Shown here piece after piece: positions 39,716 through 48,603 of a DNA stretch of 64,000 nt. The DNA comes from Butyrivibrio sp. VCB2006 (lineage in GTDB: Bacteria > Bacillota > Clostridia > Lachnospirales > Lachnospiraceae): NCBI RefSeq assembly GCF_000420945.1, contig NZ_ATVX01000013.1, forward strand, positions 38,405-102,404, in the 5' to 3' direction. The stretch's first letter is position 1, and each line of letters opens with the position of its first letter. A program made the position numbers and the translations under genes. The notes under the pieces are model-generated. The model searched no databases. It was not told the DNA's origin and saw only the letters and a list, made by a program, of their open reading frames with translations.

Positions 39716-40054
39716 ATGCAGGGGAAATATTCGGTAATTACGCTGTGTGGGAGCACACGTTTTAAAGATCAGTTTATGGAAGCCCAGAAGAAGCTGACGC
39801 TGGAAGGCAACATAGTAATCAGTGTTGGATTGTTTGACCATTCAGGGGATTCTGAAGTCTGGGAAAATATGGATGAAGGTACTCTTACCAAGACCAAGGA
39901 AATGCTGGATGATATCCATAAGCGCAAGATTGATATGTCTGACGAGATCTTTGTTATCAATGTCGGAGGCTATATCGGCGACAGTACCAGAAGTGAGATT
40001 GAGTATGCTTTGGCTCATGGAAAGAAGGTTAGGTATTTGGAGGAACAAAAGTAA
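39716..40054 (+). CDS. DUF4406/nucleoside deoxyribosyltransferase-like protein
   Basis: 112 aa from ATG 39716 (GGAGG ten bases upstream). ITLCGSTRFKDQFMEAQKKL opens a Rossmann-like nucleoside 2-deoxyribosyltransferase fold, and EIFVINVGGYIGDSTRSEIE forms the later active-site region. The substrate is unknown. The next ATG overlaps its stop (TAATG). Fragments of this gene or a close paralogue recur at 48177-48260 and inside the mosaic at 50385-50584. Confidence 0.75.
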   Translation: MQGKYSVITLCGSTRFKDQFMEAQKKLTLEGNIVISVGLFDHSGDSEVWENMDEGTLTKTKEMLDDIHKRKIDMSDEIFVINVGGYIGDSTRSEIEYALAHGKKVRYLEEQK

Positions 40055-40563
40055 TGTGGGAAATGGATTATGAAAAAGCAGCATCAGTGTGGTTAGAAAA
40101 GGATAAGGAATCTGTCCACATGGAGGAAGATGTTCTTAAGGATAAGATTGATGAGTTTATAAAGGCACACAATACATGTGCATTGGCTGTCGCATCAGGG
40201 GATTTTGTGAGATGTACTCCGATTGAGTACAACTATGTGGATGGCAGCTTTTATCTCTTTTCCGAAGGAGGTCTGAAGTTCAAGGCTCTGAAGGATAATA
40301 AGCATGTGGCATTTGCTATCTATGAGCCCTATGGTGGATTCCATCAGCTTAAGAGTCTTCAGGTGATGGGACTTGCCAGCATGGTTGAGCCCTTCACGGA
40401 TGAATACCTGAAGATCATGGAGCACAAGAAGATTCCTGTAGAAGCGATGAAGAAGCTTCCGATGCCTATGAATCTGATTAAGATTGCACCGGAGAGTTAT
40501 GATCTGCTTGATTCAGATCTTAAGAAGGATGGCTTTGGAAACAGGCAGCATTTTGAAGTTTGA
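40054..40563 (+). CDS. Pyridoxamine 5'-phosphate oxidase-related FMN-binding protein
   Basis: 169 aa. NTCALAVASGDFVRCTPIEYNYVDGSFYLFSEGG and KFKALKDNKHVAFAIYEPY fit the split-barrel flavin fold. The enzyme activity is unassigned; such proteins are often flavin- or heme-dependent oxidoreductases. It overlaps the preceding stop. Confidence 0.78.
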   Translation: MWEMDYEKAASVWLEKDKESVHMEEDVLKDKIDEFIKAHNTCALAVASGDFVRCTPIEYNYVDGSFYLFSEGGLKFKALKDNKHVAFAIYEPYGGFHQLKSLQVMGLASMVEPFTDEYLKIMEHKKIPVEAMKKLPMPMNLIKIAPESYDLLDSDLKKDGFGNRQHFEV

Positions 40564-40616
40564 GCGGCGACGCTTTAACGAACAATAAACAAAAAGCAAG
40601 ATTGGAGGAGAAACAA

Positions 40617-40709
40617 ATGGGAAGTATTTTGGACGTAGCAGACATTATCAAGAAGATCAATGGTAACAAAGAGCTCAAGGATCTTGCAGGTGGATTGTTC
40701 AAGAAGTAA
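40617..40709 (+). CDS. 30-aa ORF, probable truncated gene head
   Basis: GGAGGAG eight bases before ATG 40617. MGSILDVADIIKKINGNKEL then KDLAGGLFKK. It has an excellent ribosome site but a very short product, ending soon before a GC-rich hairpin GCCGCGA/TCGCGGC (40722-40747). It may be the head of a longer gene lost by recombination. Confidence 0.4.
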   Translation: MGSILDVADIIKKINGNKELKDLAGGLFKK

Positions 40710-40758
40710 TTAAGTGGTTTAAGCCGCGATTCCTACGGGGGTCGCGGCGAACTAATAA

Positions 40759-40851
40759 GCGCGAAAGGAAAGAGAGAAGCAAGGAGTTTACAACGATGGT
40801 GACGCGCTACACGACATGTATATTGGTGAAGTGGTTGATATTATTAAGTGA
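40759..40851 (+). pseudogene. C-terminal remnant of a flavin reductase gene
   Basis: Thirty in-frame codons without a start end in DGDALHDMYIGEVVDIIK-stop. This corresponds to the C-terminus of the intact flavin reductase at 50697-51170 (EGDAEHDMYIGEVVDIIS). Only the tail survives, just upstream of the deformylase gene. Confidence 0.75.
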
Positions 40852-40871
40852 TTAAGGTAAGGGGAACGAGA

Positions 40872-41282
40872 ATGGTTAAGAAGATAGTCAGAGACCAGTT
40901 CTTTTTACAACAGAAGTCAGAGCCTGCAACAGAGGCAGACAGGCAGGTTGTAGAAGATCTTTTGGATACATTAAGAGCAAATCAGGACAGATGTGTGGGC
41001 ATGGCTGCGAATATGATCGGTGTAAAGAAGCAGATTATTGTTGTGGCTATGGGACCATTCATTTTTCCTATGATCAATCCGGTTATTACAAAGAAGACCG
41101 GAGAGTATCAGACGGAAGAAAGCTGCCTTTCTCTGGATGGGGTAAGGCCCTGCACAAGATATAAAGAGATTGAGGTTGATTACCTGGATCAGGACTTCAA
41201 GCCAAAGCATGGGAAATACAGTGGTTTTACGGCTCAAATAATCTGCCATGAGTGCGATCACCTAGCCGGACGATTGATATGA
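40872..41282 (+). CDS. Peptide deformylase-like protein
   Basis: 136 aa from ATG 40872 (GGGG seven bases upstream). All three deformylase motifs are present in variant form: GMAANMIGV for GxGxAAxQ, ESCLSLDG for EGCLS, and HECDHLAG for HExDH. It is probably a metal peptide deformylase paralogue. Its leader GGGGAACGAGAATGGTTAA is shared with the Dabb part of the fusion gene at 44448-45416. Confidence 0.82.
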   Translation: MVKKIVRDQFFLQQKSEPATEADRQVVEDLLDTLRANQDRCVGMAANMIGVKKQIIVVAMGPFIFPMINPVITKKTGEYQTEESCLSLDGVRPCTRYKEIEVDYLDQDFKPKHGKYSGFTAQIICHECDHLAGRLI

Positions 41283-41297
41283 TGAGGGTTAAAGAAA

Positions 41298-41843
41298 ATG
41301 GAATTGTTTGATGGAAGACCAGTAAGCTGTGAAGGCCGTTTGCCCAGAGAGGTCAAGGTATATGACTATTTGGATAAGATTGGGATAGAGTATAAACGAG
41401 TTGATCATGATCCTGCTACAACTATGGAAGCCTGTGAAGAGGTGGATAAGGTACTGGGCACATTGATGTGCAAGAATCTTTTTCTTTGTAACAGACAGAA
41501 GACCAGGTTTTATCTGCTGCTCATGCCGGGGGATAAGAAATTTAAGACAAAAGAGCTCTCGAATCAGATAAACTCAGCCAGGCTTTCTTTTGCCGAAGCA
41601 GAGGACATGCTGAAATATCTGGATATCGAGCCCGGAGCAGTAAGCGTGATGGGGCTTATGAATGATAAGAACCATGAAGTGCAGCTCCTTGTGGATGAGG
41701 AGCTTAAAACATCAGAGTTTTTTGGTTGTCATCCATGTGTATGTACATCAAGCTTGAAGATCAGGACGGCTGATATTTTTGAGAAGTTTTTGCCAGCTGT
41801 GGGGCATGAACCACAGACAGTGCATCTTGTGGGAGAGGATTGA
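41298..41843 (+). CDS. YbaK/ProX-type aminoacyl-tRNA deacylase (prolyl-tRNA synthetase-associated domain)
   Basis: 181 aa. The pattern KVYDYLDKIGIEYKRVDHDP, TMEACEEVD, CKNLFLCNRQKTRFYLLLMPGDKKF with the catalytic Lys, and LDIEPGAVSVMGLMNDK matches the ProXp/PrdX family that clears mischarged tRNA-Pro. It is distinct from the YbaK/EbsC-type protein at 51259. Confidence 0.85.
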   Translation: MELFDGRPVSCEGRLPREVKVYDYLDKIGIEYKRVDHDPATTMEACEEVDKVLGTLMCKNLFLCNRQKTRFYLLLMPGDKKFKTKELSNQINSARLSFAEAEDMLKYLDIEPGAVSVMGLMNDKNHEVQLLVDEELKTSEFFGCHPCVCTSSLKIRTADIFEKFLPAVGHEPQTVHLVGED

Positions 41844-41845
41844 TT

Positions 41846-42217
41846 ATGAGATTTCTTGGTAATTTGATTTGGATTTTGTGCGGAGGGCTGCTTAGTGCCC
41901 TGGGATGGTGGATTGTAGGACTTCTTTGGTGCTGCACAGTTGTAGGAATACCTGTAGGGCTCCAGTGTTTTAAGCTTTCTTCAATATCACTGAATCCTTT
42001 TGGAAAAGAGATTGTGGACGAAGGCGGAGCAGTATCTCTGCTTCTTAACATCCTTTGGATTTGTCTTTCCGGGATTGAACTTGCGATTGCAAACGCGGTG
42101 ATTGGCTGCATTTTCTGCATTACTATTATCGGAATACCTTTCGGTAAGCAGTTCTTTAAGATTGCGAGAGTAGCTCTTTTACCATTTGGAGCAAAGGTTG
42201 TGAGAGTACATTACTAA
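41846..42217 (+). CDS. YccF-family small membrane protein
   Basis: 123 aa from ATG 41846 (GAGAGGA upstream). Two YccF repeats are visible: NLIWILCGGLLSALGWWIVG with CTVVGIPVGLQCFKLSSI, then NAVIGCIFCITIIGIPFGKQ. About four membrane segments; the function is not established. It starts 2 bp after the deacylase gene. Confidence 0.85.
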   Translation: MRFLGNLIWILCGGLLSALGWWIVGLLWCCTVVGIPVGLQCFKLSSISLNPFGKEIVDEGGAVSLLLNILWICLSGIELAIANAVIGCIFCITIIGIPFGKQFFKIARVALLPFGAKVVRVHY

Positions 42218-42236
42218 GAACGGAGCGAGGAAGTAG

Positions 42237-42614
42237 ATGTTTTTTATCATGGGAATAACAGATGGCAGGAAGGATTTTGATTTTAATCAGCTGATTACCT
42301 GCGCAATCTGTGGGAAATATGGACGCTTCAACGTGTTCATGACATATACAGTGCTGTCTCTTTTCTTTATACCGACCTTCAAGTGGAACATGCATTACTA
42401 CGTGCAGACCAGCTGCTGCGGAACTGTTTATGAGCTTGATCCGGAGATTGGTAAGATGATCGCAAGAGGCGAAGAAGTGGAGATTCTGCCAAGTCATCTG
42501 ACTCAGGTAAGCGGCGGAAGAGGATTCACGACCGGTTATAAGAGATGCAGACAGTGTGGATACGAGACAACAGAGGACTTTGATTTTTGTCCTAAGTGCG
42601 GAATGAGGTTCTAA
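42237..42614 (+). CDS. Zinc-ribbon protein
   Basis: 125 aa with an N-terminal CAICGKYGRF pair, a hydrophobic middle stretch (YTVLSLFFIPTFKW), a CCG motif and C-terminal CRQCGYETTEDFDFCPKCGM. It fits the small zinc-ribbon proteins with an internal beta domain that are common in Firmicutes. The function is unknown. Confidence 0.7.
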   Translation: MFFIMGITDGRKDFDFNQLITCAICGKYGRFNVFMTYTVLSLFFIPTFKWNMHYYVQTSCCGTVYELDPEIGKMIARGEEVEILPSHLTQVSGGRGFTTGYKRCRQCGYETTEDFDFCPKCGMRF

Positions 42615-42797
42615 ATGAAGATTAAACAGATTTTTGATGGGGACTATGGCTGCGAGGAACTGCAACCAGGTCAGAAGCCAAAGGTGTCCGTTACACTTGT
42701 AGATGATGCCGGTAATGAGAAATATGTGTCAGTGGAAGATGACTGGCTTACGGAGAATAGATTAGACGTTGGCTCGGAGTGGCCAAAGGATATATGA
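42615..42797 (+). CDS. 60-aa repeat-family protein, copy 1
   Basis: [20 protein letters not shown] then [20 protein letters not shown]. It begins at the base after the zinc-ribbon stop. I do not recognise the family. A near-identical copy is at 46339-46518 and a truncated one at 62658-62753, so this is a locally mobile small gene. Confidence 0.65.
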   Translation: MKIKQIFDGDYGCEELQPGQKPKVSVTLVDDAGNEKYVSVEDDWLTENRLDVGSEWPKDI

Positions 42798-42822
42798 ATG
42801 CGTTAAGCGTTGGAGGAGCAGT

Positions 42823-43833
42823 ATGAAAAGATTTTGTGTTGTTATGGTAATGCTTATGACGATTGCTGCTGTAGGATGTGGAAACAATAAAGTGGCAGAT
42901 AGGACTGCTTCCAGCACAGTGAGTGAACCGGAAGCGGTTGAAACCAGCACTCTTGGTGTGCCTGCGGTGAAAGACGGAGTTTATGGCGAATGGAGCTCTT
43001 TTGCCACAGGAAGTGCTTATGAAAAGCAGATAGTTTCAGTGGGCGGACCCTATGGAGAGATGTCTGTAGTTGTTCCGGAAGGATGGACAGCGGAGATTTC
43101 TGCAGTGGATGATGGGAAGCTCACTTATGGTTTATACGGATTGATACTAAAATCAAAATCTGCAGATGCAGGGCAGATAGAGCTCTTTTGCTCAGACAGT
43201 TTTGGCGTTTGCGGAACAGGACTTTCCCAGAAAGAGATTACATTAGCGGGATATACTGCGCATGCTGGCACATATGATGATCATGAGCATTGGGATTTCA
43301 TTACTTTTGGAGATGAGCGTCCGCAGATAGTTGCCCAGAGCATAGACTGCGATTCCTGGATAAGCCATATGTGGGAAGAAGCAGATACCATTTTGGATAC
43401 ACTTAAGTTTGATACCAGCAAGACTGAAGGCGGAATAGGACAGTACATTTCGGATTCTGAAGTTGAGGCTCTTGGGCTCATGATGAGTGTGAGTAATGTG
43501 ACGGCCTTAGGATTGACAGTTCATTTCAGGCAATACGAAGATAAGAATACCGGCGAGCTGATATATGGAGAAGACTACACGCTTGAGAAGCTTGAAAGCG
43601 AGAAGTGGGAAGCTGTTCCGATGGTAATTGATAACGGTGTTTTCACTGATATCGGCTACAATATCCCTAAGAATGGGGAAGCTGAGATTGAAACTAATTG
43701 GGAATGGCTTTACGGAAATCTTGAACCTGGGACATATAAGATAACGAAGACAGTTTTGGATTCAGGAGCTAGCAGCGAAGGGGATAACTTAAATCGGTAT
43801 ACTATGAGCGCACAGTTTTTAATTGCCGGATGA
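42823..43833 (+). CDS. Lipoprotein with C-terminal Ig-like domain
   Basis: 336 aa from ATG 42823 (GGAGGAG upstream). Signal peptide with lipobox AAVGC (Cys19). Residues 70-210 form a domain with VVVPEGWTAEISAVDDG and FGDERPQIVAQSIDCDSWIS. The C-terminal ~120 residues fit a bacterial Ig-like domain (MMSVSNVTALGLTVHFRQYE, YTLEKLESEKWEAVPM, NLEPGTYKITKTV). An exported, membrane-anchored protein of unknown target. Confidence 0.75.
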   Translation: MKRFCVVMVMLMTIAAVGCGNNKVADRTASSTVSEPEAVETSTLGVPAVKDGVYGEWSSFATGSAYEKQIVSVGGPYGEMSVVVPEGWTAEISAVDDGKLTYGLYGLILKSKSADAGQIELFCSDSFGVCGTGLSQKEITLAGYTAHAGTYDDHEHWDFITFGDERPQIVAQSIDCDSWISHMWEEADTILDTLKFDTSKTEGGIGQYISDSEVEALGLMMSVSNVTALGLTVHFRQYEDKNTGELIYGEDYTLEKLESEKWEAVPMVIDNGVFTDIGYNIPKNGEAEIETNWEWLYGNLEPGTYKITKTVLDSGASSEGDNLNRYTMSAQFLIAG

Positions 43834-43846
43834 GGGAGAATGAGAT

Positions 43847-44446
43847 ATGTTGAAATTCACTTGGACCAGAGAACCGAAGAGTTACAGCGTGACAGAGGAT
43901 AAGATTACTGTGACGACATTGCCACATACAGATCTGTGGCAGAGGACGTACTATCATTTCAGGAATGATAATGCTCCTGTGTTTCAAATGGAGACAGAGG
44001 AGAAGTTCTTTTCCTTTGTGGTGAAAACAGATTTTGCTGACAGCCATCACCGCTTTGATCAGTGCGGAGTTGTGATGTACCTGGATAGTGAGAACTGGCT
44101 TAAGGGCTCAATTGAGTATGAAAACGAGGAGTTCCAGCACCTTGGATCAGTTGTTACCAACCACGGTTATTCTGACTGGGCAACTACTGAGATTCCTGCG
44201 TCAGTGAAGTCTATGTGGTATAGGCTGAGCCGCAGGGAAGATGATTACTGTATCGAGTGCTCAGATGATGGAAATAAGTGGAAACAGATGAGAGTTTGCC
44301 ATATGCATGAGGGTGCTGGCAAAGTGAGATTTGGAATATATGCATGTTCGCCGGAAGACAGCTCTTTTACCGCAGAGTTTACAAAAATAGCCCTGACAGA
44401 GTGTGCGTGGAAGGCACATGATGGACAGAAGCCGGATGAGGAATAA
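43847..44446 (+). CDS. DUF1349 concanavalin-like protein
   Basis: 199 aa. The DUF1349 pattern: TDLWQRTYYHFRNDNAPVF, DQCGVVMYLDSENWLKGSIE, WYRLSRREDDYCIECS and KVRFGIYACSPEDSSF. A lectin/glucanase-like jelly roll, probably binding a carbohydrate. No signal peptide. Confidence 0.86.
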   Translation: MLKFTWTREPKSYSVTEDKITVTTLPHTDLWQRTYYHFRNDNAPVFQMETEEKFFSFVVKTDFADSHHRFDQCGVVMYLDSENWLKGSIEYENEEFQHLGSVVTNHGYSDWATTEIPASVKSMWYRLSRREDDYCIECSDDGNKWKQMRVCHMHEGAGKVRFGIYACSPEDSSFTAEFTKIALTECAWKAHDGQKPDEE

Positions 44447-44447
44447 A

Positions 44448-45416
44448 ATGAATAAATGTTTAAGACCCCACCATGGGATGTGCTTTCAGTTTTATGAAGG
44501 CAAGGGCTACAGTGCTGATTTCACGGACCACATGGGAAGGATAATACGGGAGATGGAAACAGAGCCTTCTCAGATCATAAAGCTTCAGGTAGGGACTGAT
44601 ATTGTCTGTGAGAACTGCCCCAACAATGAGGCAGGAGATTGCACTACCGCTGAAAAGGTTAAAAAATATGATGAAGAAGTCCTGAAGGCTTGCGGTTTAG
44701 TAGAGGGTGATGAGATTTCTTTTGCCGAGTTTACCGAACTGGTGCGGGAGAAAATCATTGATGCCGGTATCAGAAGCGGCATTTGCGGAGACTGCAGTTG
44801 GGACTACATCTGCAGGGAAAAGGAACGGATTCTTAGAGCTGTAAGGCGCATCTTTAAAATGGAATCCATTCTTGATGAAGCTTTGAGAAGAATGGATGAC
44901 GCTGAGGAAGCTCCACAAGAGTTCTTGGACTATCAGTCAGAGATAAAGAAGCTTGAAGAGTATTACTCCGGTCAGGAGTGGAAAGACGATTTTGTCCTGG
45001 ATGAAGAGGGGCTTTTGCCAAAAGATCTGAAGCGCGGAGTGCTTTCTGAAGATGGCATCTATGATGCGCTTGAGCGGAACAAGGAATTGATGGAAAGGAT
45101 AAGGGGAACGAGAATGGTTAAACATGTGATTTTATGGACACTTAAGGATGAACTTTCTGCAGAAGAGAAGATGACAATTAAGCAGGGGATCAAGGAAGGC
45201 CTTGAAGGATTAAAGGGCAAGGTTCCTGGAATCGTTGATATCAAGGTTAATATCAACGGCCTTGAGTCTTCCAATGCAGACCTGATGCTGGATTCTACTT
45301 TTGAGAGTGTAGAGGCACTTAAGGGATATTCAGTTCATCCTGAGCACGTAGCTGTAGCTGATTCCAAGGTAAGACCTTATACCAAGATCAGAAGCTGCCT
45401 GGATTTTGAGGTTTAA
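44448..45416 (+). CDS. DUF1284-DUF4298-Dabb triple fusion
   Basis: 322 aa from ATG 44448 (GAGGAA four bases upstream). Residues 1-125: DUF1284 (LRPHHGMCFQFYEGKGYS; Cys CENCPNNEAGDC and GICGDCSWDYIC suggest a metal site). Residues ~135-222: DUF4298 (LPKDLKRGVLSEDGIYDALE). Residues ~226-322: stress-responsive A/B barrel, Dabb (MVKHVILWTLKDELSAEEK). The Dabb start Met is preceded by RIRGTR, which is the translation of an old leader (AAGGGGAACGAGA) also present upstream of the deformylase gene. The fusion therefore arose by joining whole genes including their ribosome sites. Confidence 0.85.
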   Translation: MNKCLRPHHGMCFQFYEGKGYSADFTDHMGRIIREMETEPSQIIKLQVGTDIVCENCPNNEAGDCTTAEKVKKYDEEVLKACGLVEGDEISFAEFTELVREKIIDAGIRSGICGDCSWDYICREKERILRAVRRIFKMESILDEALRRMDDAEEAPQEFLDYQSEIKKLEEYYSGQEWKDDFVLDEEGLLPKDLKRGVLSEDGIYDALERNKELMERIRGTRMVKHVILWTLKDELSAEEKMTIKQGIKEGLEGLKGKVPGIVDIKVNINGLESSNADLMLDSTFESVEALKGYSVHPEHVAVADSKVRPYTKIRSCLDFEV

Positions 45417-45417
45417 A

Positions 45418-46275
45418 ATGAGATATATTGACTCATTTAAGTTTCCAGGAGTGGAAAATGAAGAGCAGTTTGTAAACTATATAAGAAGAACGTGCTATAC
45501 CTCGTTCTATCCGTTTGGGGTGTTTGCAGAGAATGAGCTTCGAGAGCTGTCTTTTTCTGAAATAACGATTTTGTATGGAAACAATGGCTCGGGAAAGAGC
45601 ACAGCCCTGAACGTTATGGCAGAGAAACTGAAAGCCGAAAGAGATACATTGTTCAACAGAAGTAGTTTCTTTGGTGATTATATCGGTATGTGTGATTTTG
45701 AGATGACACATGAAGGCAGACCTGAAGAAATCAGGATGATCACAAGTGATGATGTATTTGATTTCATGCTTAACTTAAGGGCTCTGAACGATGGCGTTGA
45801 CCGGAAGAGAGAGCAGGCTTTTGATGAATGGATTGAGAATAAGCATTCAAAGTTTCAGATGAAGTCACTTGATGATTATGATCAGCTCAAGAAAGTTGTG
45901 GATGCCAGATCCAAGACACAGTCAAAGTATGTCAGAGATACGATTGGAAATAACATTATAGAGCACAGCAATGGAGAAAGTGCTCTGAAATATTTCTCCG
46001 AAAAGATTAAAGATAATGGACTTTATCTGTTGGATGAGCCTGAAAACTCACTCTCACCTCAGAGGCAGTTGGAATTGCTTGAGTTTATCCAGAATTCAGC
46101 AAGGTTCTTTGGATGCCAGTTTATAATAGCAACACATTCCCCATTTTTGTTGGCGTTAAAAGGTGCACTGATTTATGACCTTGATGAAAGGCCAGTAGAT
46201 ATCAAGAAGTGGACGGAGCTTGAGGGAGTAAGGACTTACTTTGAGTTTTTTGAAAAGCATAAAAACGAGTTTTGA
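45418..46275 (+). CDS. AAA-type ATP-binding protein (ABC-like)
   Basis: 285 aa from ATG 45418. Walker A ITILYGNNGSGKST near residue 52, signature-like HSNGESALKYFSEK near 185, Walker B GLYLLDEPENSLSP near 205, and an ATHSPFLLA switch. Single-protein ATPases of this group are related to the SMC/ABC-like nucleases' ATP-binding modules. No partner nuclease is adjacent, so the role is unclear. Confidence 0.83.
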   Translation: MRYIDSFKFPGVENEEQFVNYIRRTCYTSFYPFGVFAENELRELSFSEITILYGNNGSGKSTALNVMAEKLKAERDTLFNRSSFFGDYIGMCDFEMTHEGRPEEIRMITSDDVFDFMLNLRALNDGVDRKREQAFDEWIENKHSKFQMKSLDDYDQLKKVVDARSKTQSKYVRDTIGNNIIEHSNGESALKYFSEKIKDNGLYLLDEPENSLSPQRQLELLEFIQNSARFFGCQFIIATHSPFLLALKGALIYDLDERPVDIKKWTELEGVRTYFEFFEKHKNEF

Positions 46276-46338
46276 TGAGGATTTGAACATGAATGAAATG
46301 GAAATGAAAGGAGCAACTTTTAAAGAGGTTGTTAAGTG

Positions 46339-46518
46339 ATGAAGATAAAGCAGATCTTTGATGGGGACTATGGCTGCGAAGAACTGCAGCCAGGCCAGAA
46401 GCCCAAGGTATCAGTTACACTTGTAGATGATGCTGGCAATGAGAAATATGTGTCAGTGGAAGATGACTGGCTTACAGAGAATGGATTAGACGTTGGCTCA
46501 GAGTGGCCGGAAAAATGA
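46339..46518 (+). CDS. 60-aa repeat-family protein, copy 2
   Basis: 59 aa, about 97% identical to copy 1 at protein level (NGLD for NRLD), with silent third-position changes between the genes. Both copies are followed by GTTGGCTC-GAGTGGCC and then diverge, consistent with a duplicated cassette. Confidence 0.65.
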   Translation: MKIKQIFDGDYGCEELQPGQKPKVSVTLVDDAGNEKYVSVEDDWLTENGLDVGSEWPEK

Positions 46519-46573
46519 TGGAGATGCTCAAAACTATGGGCGTGAATGGAGGGCAAACTGTGGGAGGAATGGC

Positions 46574-46957
46574 ATGAAGATTGAGCATGTTGCAATGTAT
46601 GTAAATGATCTGAAAGCAGCCAGGGATTTCTTTGTGAAATATCTTGGTGGTAAGTCAAACGATGGCTACCACAACGTGAATACAGATTTCAGGTCTTTCT
46701 TTATCTCTTTTGATGATGGAGCAAGGATCGAGCTGATGAATAAGCCTGGACTTGTTGATTCTGAAAAACAGCTTACCAGGACCGGATATATTCATATTGC
46801 CTTTTCTGTTGGTAGCAAGGAGAAGATTGATGAGCTGACTGATCGCCTTAAGAACGATGGCTTTGAAGTGGTCAGTGGCCCAAGGACTACCGGCGATGGA
46901 TATTATGAGAGCTGCATCGTTGCTATTGAAGGAAATCAGATAGAGATTACAGAGTAA
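46574..46957 (+). CDS. VOC (glyoxalase/bleomycin resistance) family protein
   Basis: 127 aa from ATG 46574 (GGAGG upstream). [60 protein letters not shown] and a final NQIEITE Glu fit a metal-binding VOC enzyme. The substrate is unknown. Confidence 0.88.
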   Translation: MKIEHVAMYVNDLKAARDFFVKYLGGKSNDGYHNVNTDFRSFFISFDDGARIELMNKPGLVDSEKQLTRTGYIHIAFSVGSKEKIDELTDRLKNDGFEVVSGPRTTGDGYYESCIVAIEGNQIEITE

Positions 46958-46978
46958 TGTAAGCGGGGGATAAATGAT

Positions 46979-47392
46979 ATGTGGCTTTTATTTGCGGTTC
47001 TTTCAGCGGTGTTTGCAGCACTGACATCAATACTTGCCAAGGTCGGCATTGAGGGAGTTGATTCTAATCTGGCTACAGCGATAAGAACTTGCGTTGTTGT
47101 GGTGATGGCCTGGGTTATGGTGTTCATTACGAGTGCTCAGGGCGGTATAAGTTCGATCAGTAGAAAGAGCTGGATCTTTTTGATTCTGTCAGGACTTGCT
47201 ACTGGTGCATCCTGGCTATGCTACTACAAAGCTCTGCAGATGGGTGAAGCTTCGAAAGTTGTGCCTATCGATAAGCTGAGTGTTGTTATTACGCTGGTGC
47301 TGGCATTTGTCTTTTTACATGAGGAGTTCACAGCAAAGTCTTTGATCGGTTGTGTGCTGATCGGAGCAGGGACGCTGATTATGGTGATTTGA
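46979..47392 (+). CDS. EamA-type small transporter
   Basis: 137 aa, five hydrophobic segments. WLLFAVLSAVFAALTSILAK begins one EamA repeat, and VVPIDKLSVVITLVLAFVFL is its end. It is a single-repeat DMT protein that would function as a dimer. Seems intact. Confidence 0.87.
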   Translation: MWLLFAVLSAVFAALTSILAKVGIEGVDSNLATAIRTCVVVVMAWVMVFITSAQGGISSISRKSWIFLILSGLATGASWLCYYKALQMGEASKVVPIDKLSVVITLVLAFVFLHEEFTAKSLIGCVLIGAGTLIMVI

Positions 47393-47415
47393 TGGCGGAT
47401 GATAAATGAGGTTTG

Positions 47416-48165
47416 ATGATGACTTCAATTCGTGAAGAAGTAGTTAAGTACATAGAGAAAAAATATAAAGCCTCTCCTGAGAATCTTTGGAGGAGTTATC
47501 CGGACTATGCTGTTTTCAGGCATGATGATAATCGGAAATGGTTTGCAATCATCATGGATGTTGACGCAGATAAACTTGGGCTTCCGGGAAATGAGCGAAT
47601 TGACATCATTGATGTGAAGATTGATGATCTAATGCTCAGAGATATTCTTTTGCAGCAGGAGGGATATCTTTCTGGCTATCACATGAATAAGCAAAAATGG
47701 ATAACCATAATGCTTGATGGAAGTGTGGACCTGCAGCAGGTTTGCAGAATGATTGATGCCAGCTTCCTGGATACGGCTTCAAAGAAGAAAAAGGACAAGT
47801 TCAGACAGCCAAAAGAATGGATAGTCCCTGCGAATCCCAAGTATTACGACATTGAGGCAGCATTTGAATCATCTGATGAGATCGATTGGAAGCAGGGAGC
47901 AGGAATCATCAAAGGCGATACGGTATTTATGTATGTTGGAGCTCCGGTATCTGCAATCCTTTACAAGTGCAAAGTTACAGAGGTTGATATTCCGTATGAC
48001 TACGAGGATAAGAATCTTAAGATCAACGCGCTTATGAAGATCAAGCTTTTGAAGCACTATAAGCGTGATGCATTCACGTTTGAAAGGCTTAAATCAGAGT
48101 ATGGAATCTATGCAGTGAGAGGGCCGAGAGGCATTCCTAACACTCTCAGCGCTGCTTTGAAATAA
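47416..48165 (+). CDS. MmcQ/YjbR-EVE-like fusion protein
   Basis: 249 aa. Residues 1-120 match the MmcQ/YjbR DNA-binding family (PDYAVFRHDDNRKWFAIIMD, INKQKWITIML-type ending). Residues ~130-249 resemble an EVE/PUA-like domain (KEWIVPANPKYYDIEAAFES, IDWKQGAGIIKGDTVFMYVG, RGPRGIPNTL), known to recognise modified bases. The two are in one frame. Start chosen at 47416. Confidence 0.78.
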   Translation: MMTSIREEVVKYIEKKYKASPENLWRSYPDYAVFRHDDNRKWFAIIMDVDADKLGLPGNERIDIIDVKIDDLMLRDILLQQEGYLSGYHMNKQKWITIMLDGSVDLQQVCRMIDASFLDTASKKKKDKFRQPKEWIVPANPKYYDIEAAFESSDEIDWKQGAGIIKGDTVFMYVGAPVSAILYKCKVTEVDIPYDYEDKNLKINALMKIKLLKHYKRDAFTFERLKSEYGIYAVRGPRGIPNTLSAALK

Positions 48166-48176
48166 GATGGAGATTA

Positions 48177-48260
48177 AGATATGTGGGCTCCAGTACTAAG
48201 AGTGAGATTGAATACGCGATAGCTAACGGTAAAGAGGTCAGATATTTGGGAAAACCATAA
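48177..48260 (+). pseudogene. DUF4406 gene fragment (C-terminus)
   Basis: In-frame codons without a start read GSSTKSEIEYAIANGKEVRY-LGKP-stop. They correspond to GDSTRSEIEYALAHGKKVRY at the end of the intact gene at 39716-40054, at moderate identity. It is a remnant of a diverged paralogue. Confidence 0.75.
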
Positions 48261-48297
48261 TTCATAAGCAATATAAGGACAACATCAAGGAGTGACT

Positions 48298-48603
48298 ATG
48301 TATAAGATAGAGACTTTTATACCAAAAGGATCATTGCAGGATATCCGAAAAGCATTACTTGAAGTTGATGCAGGTCATATCGGTAACTATAGGGGATGTC
48401 TGTCTTATTTCCCTGTTACGGGAGTCTGGTTTTCAGAAGAAGGATCCAATCCTACTATAGGTCAGCAGGGAGAGTGGAGCGAAGAGCCTGAACTGAAAGT
48501 TGAGGTAAACGTAGAAGATGAAAACAAGGACAGGACCGTGGAAGCAATAAGGAAGGTGCATCCGTATGAGGAACCTGTTATAAATGCGATAAAGCTGATG
48601 TAA
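48298..48603 (+). CDS. NIF3-associated PII-like domain protein
   Basis: 101 aa from ATG 48298 (AAGGAG six bases upstream). YKIETFIPKGSLQDIRKALL, AGHIGNYRGCLSYFPVTGVW and RKVHPYEEPVINAIKL match the stand-alone form of the PII-like domain found inserted in NIF3/YqfO proteins. The 3' third is duplicated at 52259-52377. Confidence 0.8.
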   Translation: MYKIETFIPKGSLQDIRKALLEVDAGHIGNYRGCLSYFPVTGVWFSEEGSNPTIGQQGEWSEEPELKVEVNVEDENKDRTVEAIRKVHPYEEPVINAIKLM

